NCBI GenBank assembly: GCA_022601195.1
Contig: JAHZIX010000052.1
Span: forward strand, 62,001-126,000
Direction of reading: 5' to 3'
Source: Deltaproteobacteria bacterium
GTDB taxonomy: Bacteria; Acidobacteriota; Thermoanaerobaculia; Multivoradales; JAHZIX01
Length of the DNA: 64,000 nt
Every line of letters starts with the position of its first letter. Position 1 is the first letter of the stretch. Of the stretch, positions 9,006 through 17,406 are shown one piece after another. The notes under the pieces are model-generated. The model was not told where the DNA came from, ran no database searches, and saw only the letters and a list, made by a program, of their open reading frames with translations. Made by a program: the position numbers and the translations under genes.

Positions 9006-9902
9006 ATGATGAAACAAAAGCGCCCCCCGACTTGGTCCAAGGCGATTCTGGGCCTGGCAGCTATGCTGGCCATAGGTGTTGCCATCTGGCCCTTCACTTC
9101 CTCACATTCAGAGGAAAACAGCGATTCTAGGGCCCCGAGCTTCCCTGAAGCTCCTGTGGTCGTAGAGCTCTTTACTTCCCAGGGCTGCTCCAGTTGCCCT
9201 GCGGCGGACCGGATATTGTCTCAACTGGGGAGAGCCAGCTCGAAGAGCCCTGGTCCTGGCACTCGCACCGGAAGTGGCACCGTCATTCCCCTTTCCTACC
9301 ACGTCGACTACTGGAATTACATCGGCTGGCAGGACCCTTTCTCCCAAGCTCGCTGGTCCCAGCGCCAGGAACGGTATGCCAAAGCCCTCGAGTCTCGGCG
9401 ACTGTATACACCTCAGGCGATTGTACAGGGTCAGGAAGACTGTGTCGGCTCCCGATCAACCTGCGTCCTCGAAGCCATCGCCCGTGCTCGAAAAGTAAGA
9501 CCGAAAGCACGCCTCGAAGGACATCTGCGAAAAACAGCCTCTCCAACCCGGCTCTCCCTCGACCTCCAAGGCGTTCTGAACGAGGAGCTGAGTTCGACCC
9601 AGCTAGAAGCCGTTGCCATCGTCTTCGAAACCGGACTTCGTACCGAAATCGACAGTGGTGAGAACGCTCGCAGGACCCTCGAAAACGACTTCGTCGTGCG
9701 TTCCTTGAGCCCCGTGTTCACTCTTGCCGAAGCCGGCGCTGAAGTCGGTACCGAGAGTAGGCCCGCTACGGCTGAAGGATCCGTCACTCTCCACATCGAC
9801 CCTAGTTGGGACCGCCGAGAGCTAGGCGTGGCAGCGCTGCTCCAGGACTCGGAGACTCTCGAGATTCATGCGTCCTGGTCGGTGAGAGGGATCCCCCAAT
9901 AG
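9006..9902 (+). CDS. DUF1223 thioredoxin-fold protein, exported
   Basis: About 298 aa from ATG 9006 (MMKQKRPP), followed by a signal or anchor segment (ILGLAAMLAIGVAIW). The upstream in-frame extension to 8880 has no domain. VVVELFTSQGCSSCPAADRIL is the family's thioredoxin-like start with a CxxC pair, and the later SYHVDYWNYIGWQDPF block is highly characteristic of DUF1223. The function of the family is unknown; a periplasmic redox role is a reasonable guess from the CxxC and the export signal. Confidence 0.85.
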   Translation: MMKQKRPPTWSKAILGLAAMLAIGVAIWPFTSSHSEENSDSRAPSFPEAPVVVELFTSQGCSSCPAADRILSQLGRASSKSPGPGTRTGSGTVIPLSYHVDYWNYIGWQDPFSQARWSQRQERYAKALESRRLYTPQAIVQGQEDCVGSRSTCVLEAIARARKVRPKARLEGHLRKTASPTRLSLDLQGVLNEELSSTQLEAVAIVFETGLRTEIDSGENARRTLENDFVVRSLSPVFTLAEAGAEVGTESRPATAEGSVTLHIDPSWDRRELGVAALLQDSETLEIHASWSVRGIPQ

Positions 9903-9911
9903 GAAACCCCG

Positions 9912-9956
9912 TTTGCTAGCGCAAATGTCTCCACACAAATCTGCTAGACGGATTTG
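9912..9956. terminator. Pair of short hairpins between convergent genes
   Basis: TTTGC-TAGC-GCAAA (9912-9925) and CAAATC...GATTTG (9936-9956) are back to back just after the DUF1223 stop and before the convergent IPTL-CTERM gene. Neither has a strong U-tract. They probably act as an mRNA end in both directions. Confidence 0.35.
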
Positions 9957-10066
9957 CCACAGAGCCTGCCCCGGACGAGGTGCCCTACCCTTGAGCCACA
10001 AGACCGCGAAAGCCCGAGGCAGAGGCAGAGACTGCCTGGAAGAGAAGCTGAAAAAGGCGTGTTGAT

Positions 10067-10888
10067 TCAGTAGGACCGGCGTCGACGAAGAACGATACCA
10101 GCAGCTGCACCAATCACCATGGTGAGGGCAATCAGGCCTGCCGTATCGAGAGTCGGGATCGATGGTGCTGGCGTGGGGCCTCCGACAGGAGGGTCGAAGT
10201 CCACCACCAATTGGGGCCGCAACATGGCATCCACTCCCTCACGGCTGACGATCCGTTTCGAGGTAGGAGGGGAAGACGCTTCGTCCCCGACCACGACCCA
10301 CCCAAAATTCCCCGCCGGGTCATCCAACCAACTCTGCACATCGGCGACCATCTCGGGGGTCGTCCCCCAGGTGTAGGGACCTGAGCCTCCAACCATCATG
10401 GAAGCGCTGGCTACCGGCTCGAAGTCACCCCCGACAGTGGCCCAAAACTGGCTATTGAAGAAGGTGTGAAGCCAAGTGGCATCTCCTGAAACAGCTGGCG
10501 CTCCACCCCCACCTCCGCCCATGCCATTGGCATTGGAAGAACCCTCTCCCCAATCGCTCAGAGCAGTGTGTAGGGAGATGGGAACATCTCCAACCCCGGT
10601 CATGTCGACATTGAGGGTCAAGCTGACGGAATTGACCGTCGAACCCGCGGGCAAACTCCCCGCCAGGTCAAAGGAAAGAAGGCCTCGGCGCGCGGATCCG
10701 TTTCCGACCAAGCCGACGAAAAGACCCGCTCCCTGGCCGTTGCTAGTCTGCCCACCCCCTCCGGTAGCGGTGTCGTCGAAAAGAGTGTTGTCCTTCTCTG
10801 GCTGCAACACCACCATATCTCCCATCGCAGCAGGTCCCCCTAGAAGAACCACAGCGACCATCAGAGAGCAGATCAGAAGGCGTGCCAT
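10067..10888 (-). CDS. Exported protein with DNRLRE-like domain and IPTL-CTERM sorting tail
   Basis: 273 aa. A signal peptide (residues 1-23) is followed by a beta-rich region starting with LQPEKDNTLFD and containing RRGLLSFDLAGSLPAGSTV, the layout of DNRLRE-type domains seen in surface proteins. The C-terminus reads IPTLDTAGLIALTMVIG, a hydrophobic helix and an RRRR cluster: an IPTL-CTERM signal, related in design to PEP-CTERM. Such proteins are predicted to be recognised by an exosortase-like enzyme and displayed at the surface. No such enzyme is in this window. GAGGG lies a few bases before the ATG. Confidence 0.78.
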   Translation of the reverse strand: MARLLICSLMVAVVLLGGPAAMGDMVVLQPEKDNTLFDDTATGGGGQTSNGQGAGLFVGLVGNGSARRGLLSFDLAGSLPAGSTVNSVSLTLNVDMTGVGDVPISLHTALSDWGEGSSNANGMGGGGGGAPAVSGDATWLHTFFNSQFWATVGGDFEPVASASMMVGGSGPYTWGTTPEMVADVQSWLDDPAGNFGWVVVGDEASSPPTSKRIVSREGVDAMLRPQLVVDFDPPVGGPTPAPSIPTLDTAGLIALTMVIGAAAGIVLRRRRSY

Positions 10889-11258
10889 CTCGTTCCCTCA
10901 CCAAGCCATCATCGAGTTTCAATTTCAGTAAGCTGAAGGATATTAGCACAGCGACCGAATCTCGCCCCTCCACCTCTCCGGGCTACCCTGGGGAGGCCTG
11001 GAATGAAAGTGCAGGTCGGAAAAATCTAAGACCGCCGAGGAGGAAGTCGAAGGTGGGTCTGGGACTAGGTCTGGATCGAATCGAGGCCGAATCTCCTTAG
11101 CGCGCTTCTTTCGATTGCTCAAGCCACTGAGAGATCCCTTGACTCGGCCAGGCTGGAGCCAGAAACTGGACCGTCATGTACCGGATCGGCCCATTTTCTG
11201 CCCCAGCTCCCTTTACCTTGGGGCCTCCTTTCATAGCGCCGCTCCTGAATGCCCAACC
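10889..11258. other. Non-coding gap between divergent genes
   Basis: 370 bases separating the IPTL-CTERM gene and the Dnmt2-like gene. It must hold both promoters. A small hairpin TTCAG-TAAG-CTGAA lies at 10924-10937, in the 5' leader of the IPTL-CTERM gene. An open frame runs from 11115 into the methyltransferase, but its extra 48 codons show no domain. I see no other feature. Confidence 0.5.
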
Positions 11259-12236
11259 ATGAACCGCCCCCTCCGGGTCCTGGAGCTATTCAGTGGAATC
11301 GGTGGTTGCGCCGCTGCCCTCCAGCCAGCTTGCGCTGAGGGAACTGCGGAGGTTGTCGCTGCGGTCGAAATCAGCCCCTTGGGGCGACTCGCCTACGAAG
11401 CCAATTTCTCCCACCCGGTGTTCGGAGACAATCTGGAGTTTGTTAGCCAGGAAAAACTACGAGCCTGGGCAGCGGACCTTTGGTGGATGTCCCCCCCCTG
11501 CCAGCCCTACACCCGCCGAGGGCATCGCCGCGATGAAGAGGACCCCAGGAGCCGTCCCCTATTTGCTTTGCTGGCCCACTTCCTCGAGATCCAGCCAAGA
11601 TACCTGGCGATCGAGAATGTCCCGGGCTTCGCTCAGTCCCGGAGCCTCCAGAAGCTCCGGAAGGGCCTGAGCGATAGCGGCTATCGAATTCAGGATGCCT
11701 TGCTCTGCCCCTCCGAGCTCGGAATTCCCAACCGCCGTCGGCGCTTCTTTTTGCTGGCTTCGAGGCCTACTGGTGAGACCGGACCAACGTTACCTCTCGA
11801 GACCAAAAAGGCACCGCCATGGCCTTTGTCGCGTTATCTGGACTCCAACCCTGCCCAGGACCTCTACCTCGCTTCCTCGATCCACCAGAGGTACACAGAA
11901 GCCCTTCACATCGTCGAGCCGAAGTCCCCGGGTGCTCTCAGCGCCTGTTTTACCTCGGCCTACGGCCGTTCCTTCGTTCGAAGCGGCTCCTATTTGATGG
12001 ACGACGAGGGGATTCGCCGATTCTCCCCGGCAGAAATATTGCGCCTTCTCGGCTATCCATCGACCTACCACCTCCCGGAACCTCTGAGTCGAGAGCAAGC
12101 CTGGCGATTGGTGGGCAATAGCCTGTCCATACCTGTGGTGCGACGAGTTCTATCCGCGCTTCCGGAGCTGAGAGATTGTCTTGGTCACGGACTCTCGGAG
12201 CCGGGTCTCCCAATGCCCGAAGGTCTACCGGGCTAG
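11259..12236 (+). CDS. Dnmt2-like cytosine-C5 methyltransferase (probably tRNA-directed)
   Basis: 325 aa from ATG 11259. All C5-methyltransferase motifs are in order: motif I LELFSGIGGC, motif IV MSPPCQPYTRRG with catalytic Cys81, motif VI ENV (119-121), motif VIII NRRRRFFLL, and motifs IX-X RFSPAEILRLLGYP...RLVGNSLSIPVV. The spacer after motif IV (DEEDPRS) and especially ACFTSAYG (residues 229-236) match Dnmt2, whose CFT signature is not found in restriction-type enzymes. Dnmt2 methylates C38 of tRNA-Asp or, in Geobacter, tRNA-Glu. There is no large target-recognition domain and no restriction enzyme gene nearby, which argues against a restriction-modification system. Confidence 0.82.
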   Translation: MNRPLRVLELFSGIGGCAAALQPACAEGTAEVVAAVEISPLGRLAYEANFSHPVFGDNLEFVSQEKLRAWAADLWWMSPPCQPYTRRGHRRDEEDPRSRPLFALLAHFLEIQPRYLAIENVPGFAQSRSLQKLRKGLSDSGYRIQDALLCPSELGIPNRRRRFFLLASRPTGETGPTLPLETKKAPPWPLSRYLDSNPAQDLYLASSIHQRYTEALHIVEPKSPGALSACFTSAYGRSFVRSGSYLMDDEGIRRFSPAEILRLLGYPSTYHLPEPLSREQAWRLVGNSLSIPVVRRVLSALPELRDCLGHGLSEPGLPMPEGLPG

Positions 12237-12339
12237 AATGTCGAGATAGCTCCGGCACAGATCTGTAATCACAGCCCATCGCAGGAACCCAGCTGCCTCG
12301 AATAGACTCGGAACCGTAAATCCTTCTAGAGACGAATAG

Positions 12340-13158
12340 ATGTTCCCTTTGCGCGACACCATTCCGGCCCGGCGATTCCCCGTCGTGACGGTTACCTTGA
12401 TCGCCCTCAACACCGCCGTCTTCCTCTTCCAGCTGACTCTCTCCGAGACCGGCCTCCAGGCGCTCTTTCTCCAATATGGCATCGTCCCAGCTCGCTGGAC
12501 AGACACGGTCTGGGCCAACCAGCACGGCCTCGGTTTCAGCCTGATTCCGTTTCTCACGACCCAATTTCTCCATGGTGGTTGGCTCCACCTGCTAGGCAAT
12601 ATGTGGATGCTGTGGGTGTTTGGTGACAACGTGGAGGACCGTTTCGGCAGGTGGCGCTTTCTCGCCTTCTATCTGGTTGCCGGTGGCATTGCTGGACTCG
12701 CCCATTTCTTGTCCGGGCCGCAATCAGAGATTCCCGCGGTCGGAGCTTCCGGAGCTATCGCGGGCGTTCTCGGCGCCTACTTTCTCCTCTTCCCCACCTC
12801 TCGTGTCCTGACTCTGATTCCCATCTTCTTTTATCCCCTCCTCGTTGAGCTAAGAGCGTTCATTTTCCTCGGCATTTGGTTTCTCATGCAACTGTTCAGC
12901 GGCACGGTCAGCCTGTTTGGCAGCCTCCTCGGCAGCGGTGCCACAGGCATCGCCTGGTGGGCCCATATCGGTGGCTTTGTGGCAGGCCTTCTGTCCCTGC
13001 GTTTGTTCCGGCTCTCGAGACCTCGAGGCCAGGGCAAGCCAAGCCCTAGAGTGATCCGTCCTTGGGGGCCGGAAGGACCTGCGCTCATTGATCCAGCCTC
13101 CCCAACCACCCAACGACGCCCCCGCTTCAGAGATCCCCGTAACCCCTTCGAGAGGTAG
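12340..13158 (+). CDS. Rhomboid-family intramembrane serine protease
   Basis: 272 aa with six predicted membrane helices. The catalytic serine lies in GASGAIAG (S137) and its histidine in WWAHIGGF (H209). The HGGWLHLLGNMW block (about residues 78-89) is the typical loop and helix 2 sequence. The C-terminal 40 residues are a proline- and arginine-rich cytosolic tail. It would cleave membrane proteins within the bilayer; substrates cannot be read from the context. The YjbQ gene follows six bases after the stop, so the two are probably cotranscribed. Confidence 0.92.
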   Translation: MFPLRDTIPARRFPVVTVTLIALNTAVFLFQLTLSETGLQALFLQYGIVPARWTDTVWANQHGLGFSLIPFLTTQFLHGGWLHLLGNMWMLWVFGDNVEDRFGRWRFLAFYLVAGGIAGLAHFLSGPQSEIPAVGASGAIAGVLGAYFLLFPTSRVLTLIPIFFYPLLVELRAFIFLGIWFLMQLFSGTVSLFGSLLGSGATGIAWWAHIGGFVAGLLSLRLFRLSRPRGQGKPSPRVIRPWGPEGPALIDPASPTTQRRPRFRDPRNPFER

Positions 13159-13164
13159 ACCGCC

Positions 13165-13572
13165 ATGGTGATTGAAATACAGATCTCGGTTTCCGGCCAG
13201 GGGCTCCACGAGATAACTCGAGAGATCCAACGTAGGGTTGCAGACGCGGAGATGGACGCGGGGCTCTGCACCCTGTTCCTTCGCCACACCTCCGCAAGCC
13301 TGACCATTCAGGAGAATGCCGATCCATCCGCTCGGCGAGATCTGGAAGCGTGGCTGAACCGCTTGGTTCCGGAGAACGATCCTCTCTACACCCACACTTC
13401 TGAAGGGCCAGACGATATGCCCTCCCACATCAAGGCCATCCTGACGGCCACCTCTTTGACCATCCCAATCCTCCAGGGCCGACTCGCCCTAGGCACCTGG
13501 CAAGGAATTTATCTGTGGGAGCACCGACGGCGTACCGGAAGCCGCAACCTCGTTCTTCATCTCTGCCCCTGA
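13165..13572 (+). CDS. YjbQ/UPF0047 family protein
   Basis: 135 aa, full length for the family. Typical blocks are LCTLFLRHTSASLTIQENAD and DMPSHIKA, followed by LALGTWQGIYLWEHR. Conserved His residues form a putative metal site. Members can complement thiamine phosphate synthase mutants weakly ('secondary thiamine-phosphate synthase'), but the true function is unsettled. Follows the rhomboid gene with a 6-bp gap. Confidence 0.9.
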   Translation: MVIEIQISVSGQGLHEITREIQRRVADAEMDAGLCTLFLRHTSASLTIQENADPSARRDLEAWLNRLVPENDPLYTHTSEGPDDMPSHIKAILTATSLTIPILQGRLALGTWQGIYLWEHRRRTGSRNLVLHLCP

Positions 13573-13600
13573 AGATTTTTCGTCCCTTCGAGGGAAATCT
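13573..13600 (+). terminator. Stem-loop after yjbQ-like gene
   Basis: AGATTT (13573-13578) pairs with AAATCT (13595-13600), and CCCT (13584-13587) with AGGG (13591-13594), leaving a 5-nt bulge and a TCG loop. It starts right after the stop codon. The tail is only TTCGG, so efficiency is uncertain. Confidence 0.45.
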
Positions 13601-13679
13601 TTCGGACCTGAAATCCGTTGAAAAGATATGATCTACGGGTCGCACGAGAACTGCCTTCATCGGTGTAGGGGATGCAAAA

Positions 13680-15479
13680 ATGGCTTCGAATCGTTCTTTT
13701 GGCAATGGCGTGTTGTTCGCGCTGGCGTTGGTAGTGGTGGGAGTGGCCGTTTCGGCCCAGGAAGAGTTAGTACAGCCGGAAGAGGTCGCAAAGGACTACC
13801 ACCTCGACTCGGATCTATTTCCGGTACCGAAGATCCTCGAACCTCAGGTCACCTTTTGGACCGATATTTTCTCTCGGTACGACAGCAACAAGGTCGTGCT
13901 CCACGACGAGAAATATCTCCAGGTCATCTACGCTGTTCTCGACTTCACAGCGTTAGAGGAAGCCGACCTCTCTGACCTCCAAAAGAAGAAAAAGCGACAA
14001 GAGGCGGCCCGCAAGGCAGAACAGAAGTACCGAACGATCCTTCTGGAGATCGCCGGCAAGGGCCTCTCCGCAGACCCGGAAATCCAACGAAGGTTGGAGA
14101 GCCTCTTCTCCACCGTTCCCGGCGGCCGCGAGAAGTATCGGCAAGCCACCGAGCGCTTCCGCACCCAGACGGGACTGAAGGATCGCTTCGAGACGGCCAT
14201 TGGGCGGGCCGGGCGCTACTTGCCTGCTATGGAAGAGACCTTTCGCCGCATCGGAGTGCCCGTCGAGCTCACGCGCATGGCATTTGTCGAGTCGATGTTC
14301 CAAGAGGGAGCTCGCTCGAAGGTTGGTGCGGGAGGAATTTGGCAAATCATGCCTTCGACTGGCCGTCGGTTTCTCAACATCGGTCTGGAAGCCGATGAGC
14401 GCTTCGACCCCCTGACGGCAGCTGATGCAGCCGCACGCATCCTCAAGGGCGACCACCGATCCCTGAAAGCGTGGCCCCTAGCGATCACTGCCTACAATTC
14501 GGGAGCCAATGGGATGAGGCGCGCAGTCAAGAAGTTCGGTACTCGAGATCCCGGCGTCATCTTCACTCGACACAAGACCCGAACCTTCGGCTTCGCGTCT
14601 CGGAATTTCTATACCGAATTCATCGCAGCAGCAACGGTGTATGGCAATCGTTCGTACTACTTTCCAAATGCGAAACCGGAGTCACCTTGGGAATTCGACG
14701 AGTTCGAACCGGATCAATTTGTTTCGATCAAAAGACTGGCCGAAGCAGCTGAGTTGTCCTTGGACGAGATCAAAGATTTCAACCCCGCCCTCAACCGGGA
14801 GGTGTGGAACGATAGTGTGCGAGTCCCCAAAGGATACCGCCTTCGCCTTCCGGCGGGGACCGGAGACCGAGTCGCCCAGGCCTACGGGGAACTGGATTCG
14901 AATAGCAAGAGCCCCCATCAAGTCGGACGTCGTCACCGAGTCCGAAGAGGGGAAACCTTAGGCACCATCGCTCGACGATACGGAAGCTCCGTTGGCGCTC
15001 TCCAGAGGGCCAACCGAATTCGGCGGGCAAATTTGATTCGGACGGGTCAAGTGCTGTTGATCCCCTCTACGAAAGCCTACTCCCCGCCCAAGAGGGTTGC
15101 AGTCGCCTCGACCCCAACTCCTACCCCAAAGCGAGCAGCTGCCTTACCCGCAACTCCCACGCCCTCGACGGCCTCTGCGGAAGCAACTCACATCGTCCGA
15201 TCCGGGGACACCTTGTCGACCATTGCCAGGCTTTACGGAACGACTGTTGCCTCGCTGGTACTCAGCAATCGGCTAGCCAGTTCCCACAAGATCTTCCCCG
15301 GCCAAAAACTGACGATTCCTGAAGGTTCGAGATCAGCACAGAGTCGGCACACGGTCGCCTCCGGAGAAACACTGGAACGCATCGCCCAGCTCTACGGAAC
15401 TACGGTGACCGCCCTCAAGAAGGTCAACCGACTTAGAAATCACCTGATCTATCCAAAACAAGTGCTGGTCATCCCGTGA
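13680..15479 (+). CDS. MltD-like lytic transglycosylase with three LysM domains
   Basis: 599 aa. Signal peptide (residues 1-26, ending VSAQ). The SLT domain has the catalytic Glu in AFVESMFQEGA (about residue 204), then GAGGIWQIMPSTGR and ITAYNSGANGMRRAV. Three LysM modules follow at about 420-465, 500-547 and 555-599, each with the (R/S)GxTLxxIAxxYG pattern, separated by Thr/Pro linkers. It cleaves peptidoglycan between MurNAc and GlcNAc with anhydro formation; the LysM domains bind glycan. The family resembles E. coli MltD but the Cys lipobox is missing, so it is probably soluble in the periplasm. Confidence 0.9.
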   Translation: MASNRSFGNGVLFALALVVVGVAVSAQEELVQPEEVAKDYHLDSDLFPVPKILEPQVTFWTDIFSRYDSNKVVLHDEKYLQVIYAVLDFTALEEADLSDLQKKKKRQEAARKAEQKYRTILLEIAGKGLSADPEIQRRLESLFSTVPGGREKYRQATERFRTQTGLKDRFETAIGRAGRYLPAMEETFRRIGVPVELTRMAFVESMFQEGARSKVGAGGIWQIMPSTGRRFLNIGLEADERFDPLTAADAAARILKGDHRSLKAWPLAITAYNSGANGMRRAVKKFGTRDPGVIFTRHKTRTFGFASRNFYTEFIAAATVYGNRSYYFPNAKPESPWEFDEFEPDQFVSIKRLAEAAELSLDEIKDFNPALNREVWNDSVRVPKGYRLRLPAGTGDRVAQAYGELDSNSKSPHQVGRRHRVRRGETLGTIARRYGSSVGALQRANRIRRANLIRTGQVLLIPSTKAYSPPKRVAVASTPTPTPKRAAALPATPTPSTASAEATHIVRSGDTLSTIARLYGTTVASLVLSNRLASSHKIFPGQKLTIPEGSRSAQSRHTVASGETLERIAQLYGTTVTALKKVNRLRNHLIYPKQVLVIP

Positions 15480-15569
15480 TGAGGCCGGTGGTTCTGTGAC
15501 GAATTTGGCCCCAGGCACCCTCTGTTCATCCTCGAGCACTACCCTCGAGCTCCGATTGGGAGAATTGTC

Positions 15570-16229
15570 ATGCGCCTGCCACGCCCTCTGACTGCCACTG
15601 AAATCCGAGTCCTCGGCGCTCTCCTGGAGAAGGCCCAAACGACTCCGGAATATTACCCCCTGACTCTCAACGCTTTGCGGAGCGCCTGCAACCAAAAGAG
15701 CAATCGTGACCCAGTCATGAGCCTCTCCGAGACCGAAATCTGGGACGCTCTCGAGAGGCTCCGTAAGGACGTTCTCGCCTGGCGCAGTGACGGTGCCCGA
15801 AGCGAGCGCTGGAATGAAAGCGTCACTCGCCGTCTAGGTCTTCAAGCCCCTGCCCGAGCCATCCTGACCGTGCTCTTGCTGCGCGGCCCCCAAACCCCTG
15901 GAGAGTTACGCATCCGCACGGACCGCATGCATTCCTTCTCGAGCTTGCAGGAGGTGGAAGAGAGCCTACAAGGCTTAGCCGAAGGTGCTGAGCCGGTGGT
16001 CACTGAGCTGGGCCGACGCCCTGGTCAGAAGGAGACTCGTTGGGCTCATCTCATCGGTGGCCCCATAGATGAGGAGGCCCAAGAGATCGAACCTGAATCT
16101 CCTCCTCCAACCCCTACAACGAACGATTCTGAGAGCCGTCTCGAGAAATTGGAGAAGCAGGTTGCCTGGCTAACGGAGACCGTCCGGAAGCTCCAGGAGG
16201 ATCTTGGCAGCGAGCCCGGATCCGATTGA
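15570..16229 (+). CDS. YceH/DUF480 family protein
   Basis: 219 aa. The N-terminal double winged-helix region begins PLTATEIRVLGALLEKAQTTPEYYPL and includes ACNQKSNRDPVM, the strongest signature of the YceH family. The last 45 residues form a short coiled coil (LEKLEKQVAWLTETVRKL). GGGAG lies seven bases before the ATG. The function is unknown; the fold suggests DNA or protein binding. Confidence 0.92.
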   Translation: MRLPRPLTATEIRVLGALLEKAQTTPEYYPLTLNALRSACNQKSNRDPVMSLSETEIWDALERLRKDVLAWRSDGARSERWNESVTRRLGLQAPARAILTVLLLRGPQTPGELRIRTDRMHSFSSLQEVEESLQGLAEGAEPVVTELGRRPGQKETRWAHLIGGPIDEEAQEIEPESPPPTPTTNDSESRLEKLEKQVAWLTETVRKLQEDLGSEPGSD

Positions 16230-16886
16230 TTCCTTCGAACAAGAGACCTCCACCGCCCGTTTTAGACCGGCCGGCTCACAAAGCAAGTCTGTTCGAATGT
16301 ATCGACAACTCTTCCACAAGGAAGGAAAGCTTTCCTATGGAAGTCTCTAGTTTCTATCAGCACTGAAAACACACATCCCTTAAGGATGTACTCCCCATCT
16401 CATCAATGACTCAGAAATAGGGCTAGCCTGGACCTTTAGAAGGCTTTCTGAGCTGCTAGAAATTCTTCAAGGTTGCTTGGCATCTCATCCGAGAGAAGAA
16501 CAAATTCCTTTTTTCCCAGCTGCCCGGTCGGCACTGCGTTTCTGCAGGATTTTCCACTTCTTCATTCTTGCTTCGTACTTTAAAGGCGAACATCCCTTTG
16601 ACAGCTCGCAACCTCTCATAGGCGCACAGCTCCTAGAGGATCGCCCGTCTCCAGTGATCAGACAGCCTCAGCCACCAACCTTTTTCCCATAGGTAGCACA
16701 TCCTCTTTCGTTCGGAGGCGAAGCCTATTTCCACTCTCCATGAGACATCCCCGAACCTGCAACCTTCTGTGTAAACTACCTGAGCCGCCACAGAAAACTC
16801 GTGAAGTCGCAAGACTAGAGAATGGATAATTTGCACTTAGAGATAAGTCAATCCCTGGCATTCCGACCCAATTCTTTGATAAGAAT
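16230..16886. other. Long AT-richer intergenic region
   Basis: No convincing reading frame in about 650 bases, and base composition is visibly richer in A and T than the neighbours. It holds a 14-bp palindrome AGGAAAGCTTTCCT (16323-16336) and a hairpin ACATCC-CTTAA-GGATGT (16373-16389), which may end the yceH-like transcript. A GATAAT hexamer at 16825-16830 could serve as a -10 element for the downstream leader RNA, but no good -35 is visible, so the promoter call is weak. Confidence 0.45.
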
Positions 16887-16999
16887 CTAGCAAATCGTTG
16901 CAGGGTAGCCAAAAACGGGTCTTAGGGTAGGTTTTGTCCCGTTGACGCGAAAGCGTGACACTTTGGGGTTACCCTCTCAGACAAAAACCGTTTTGCTAG
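16887..16999 (+). ncRNA. Candidate structured 5' leader RNA (nested three-way junction)
   Basis: By eye this stretch folds into nested helices. The outer helix pairs CTAGCAAA (16887-16894) with TTTGCTAG (16992-16999), extended by two more pairs across one mismatch. Inside it, AGGGTAGCC (16902-16910) pairs with GGTTACCCT (16967-16975) with one G-U. That helix encloses AACGGG/CCCGTT (16914-16919 with 16938-16943) and ACGC-GAAA-GCGT (16945-16956), which has a GNRA tetraloop. The RNA lies 54 bases before a 45-codon exported peptide gene on the same strand. Several parts recall riboswitch architecture, but I could not match it to a known class. The fold is seen; the regulatory role is inference. 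Confidence 0.5.
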
Positions 17000-17008
17000 G
17001 GAGACTTT

Positions 17009-17047
17009 GCCCAGGGTGGGCTGGAGTTTGCTCGGCAAGCAAGGAGG
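17009..17047 (+). promoter_or_regulatory. Two hairpins and a strong Shine-Dalgarno before the small peptide gene
   Basis: GCCCA-GGG-TGGGC (17009-17021) is followed by TTGCT-CGGCA-AGCAA (17028-17042). The 3' arm of the second hairpin covers the first two bases of AAGGAGG (17041-17047), which is a perfect ribosome binding site five bases before the ATG at 17053. This could let upstream RNA folding influence translation. Confidence 0.55.
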
Positions 17048-17052
17048 ACATC

Positions 17053-17190
17053 ATGTTGAAGTCTATCGTTAGCTCCATCGCCGTTTTTTCTTTCGTCACC
17101 GCCCTGTCTCTCAATTCTGCCGCTGGAGACAGTGGCTCTGCCTATGACCCGAATGGCGGTGGAGTTGCCTATAGCCAACAGGTCAGCTAG
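17053..17190 (+). CDS. Small exported peptide, 45 aa, unknown family
   Basis: The ATG has a textbook AAGGAGG five bases upstream, far better than most starts in this window. The product has Lys3, then a hydrophobic core (IVSSIAVFSFVTALSL) and a likely signal peptidase site after NSAAG. The mature peptide would be about 20 residues, DSGSAYDPNGGGVAYSQQVS, with no cysteine. It is followed by an intrinsic terminator and preceded by a folded leader, so it looks like a single-gene transcript. Possible roles include a signal peptide precursor or a bacteriocin-like product. I recognise no homologue. The open frame continues upstream to 16942 but runs through the leader RNA. Confidence 0.65.
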   Translation: MLKSIVSSIAVFSFVTALSLNSAAGDSGSAYDPNGGGVAYSQQVS

Positions 17191-17279
17191 AAGCAGGCAG
17201 CCTGCAGTGCAGAGGACAGAGCTTGAACTTGCCGCTCTTACTCCCAAATCTTGTATGAGAAAAGTAGGCTTTCACAAAA

Positions 17280-17308
17280 TTCCTCCAGGACTAATATTCC
17301 TGGAGGAA
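17280..17308 (+). terminator. Intrinsic terminator after the small peptide gene
   Basis: TTCCTCCAGG (17280-17289) pairs perfectly with CCTGGAGGAA (17299-17308), loop ACTAATATT, followed by CTTTCTAATT. A 10-bp stem with a pyrimidine-rich tail supports an independent short transcript for the peptide gene. It may also serve the convergent TPR gene, since an A-rich flank (ACAAAA) gives a U-rich tail on the other strand. Confidence 0.7.
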
Positions 17309-17406
17309 CTTTCTAATTCCTAAGTTCCAAGAGAGGTTTAGGTCGCAGAATCAGAAAGGCAAGGTAGTGAGCGGACTCAGACTACCGGTGAAAAGAGGTC
17401 TGGCAG

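Noticed and set aside
11259..12236. Restriction-modification methyltransferase
   Set aside because: Motifs match Dnmt2, with no target-recognition insert and no endonuclease gene alongside.
16887..16999. Cyclic di-GMP-I (GEMM) riboswitch
   Set aside because: A GAAA loop and a GGGGTTACC ending recall GEMM, but the helix order and the conserved core GCAAACC and GACGCAAAGCC are missing, so I left the class open.
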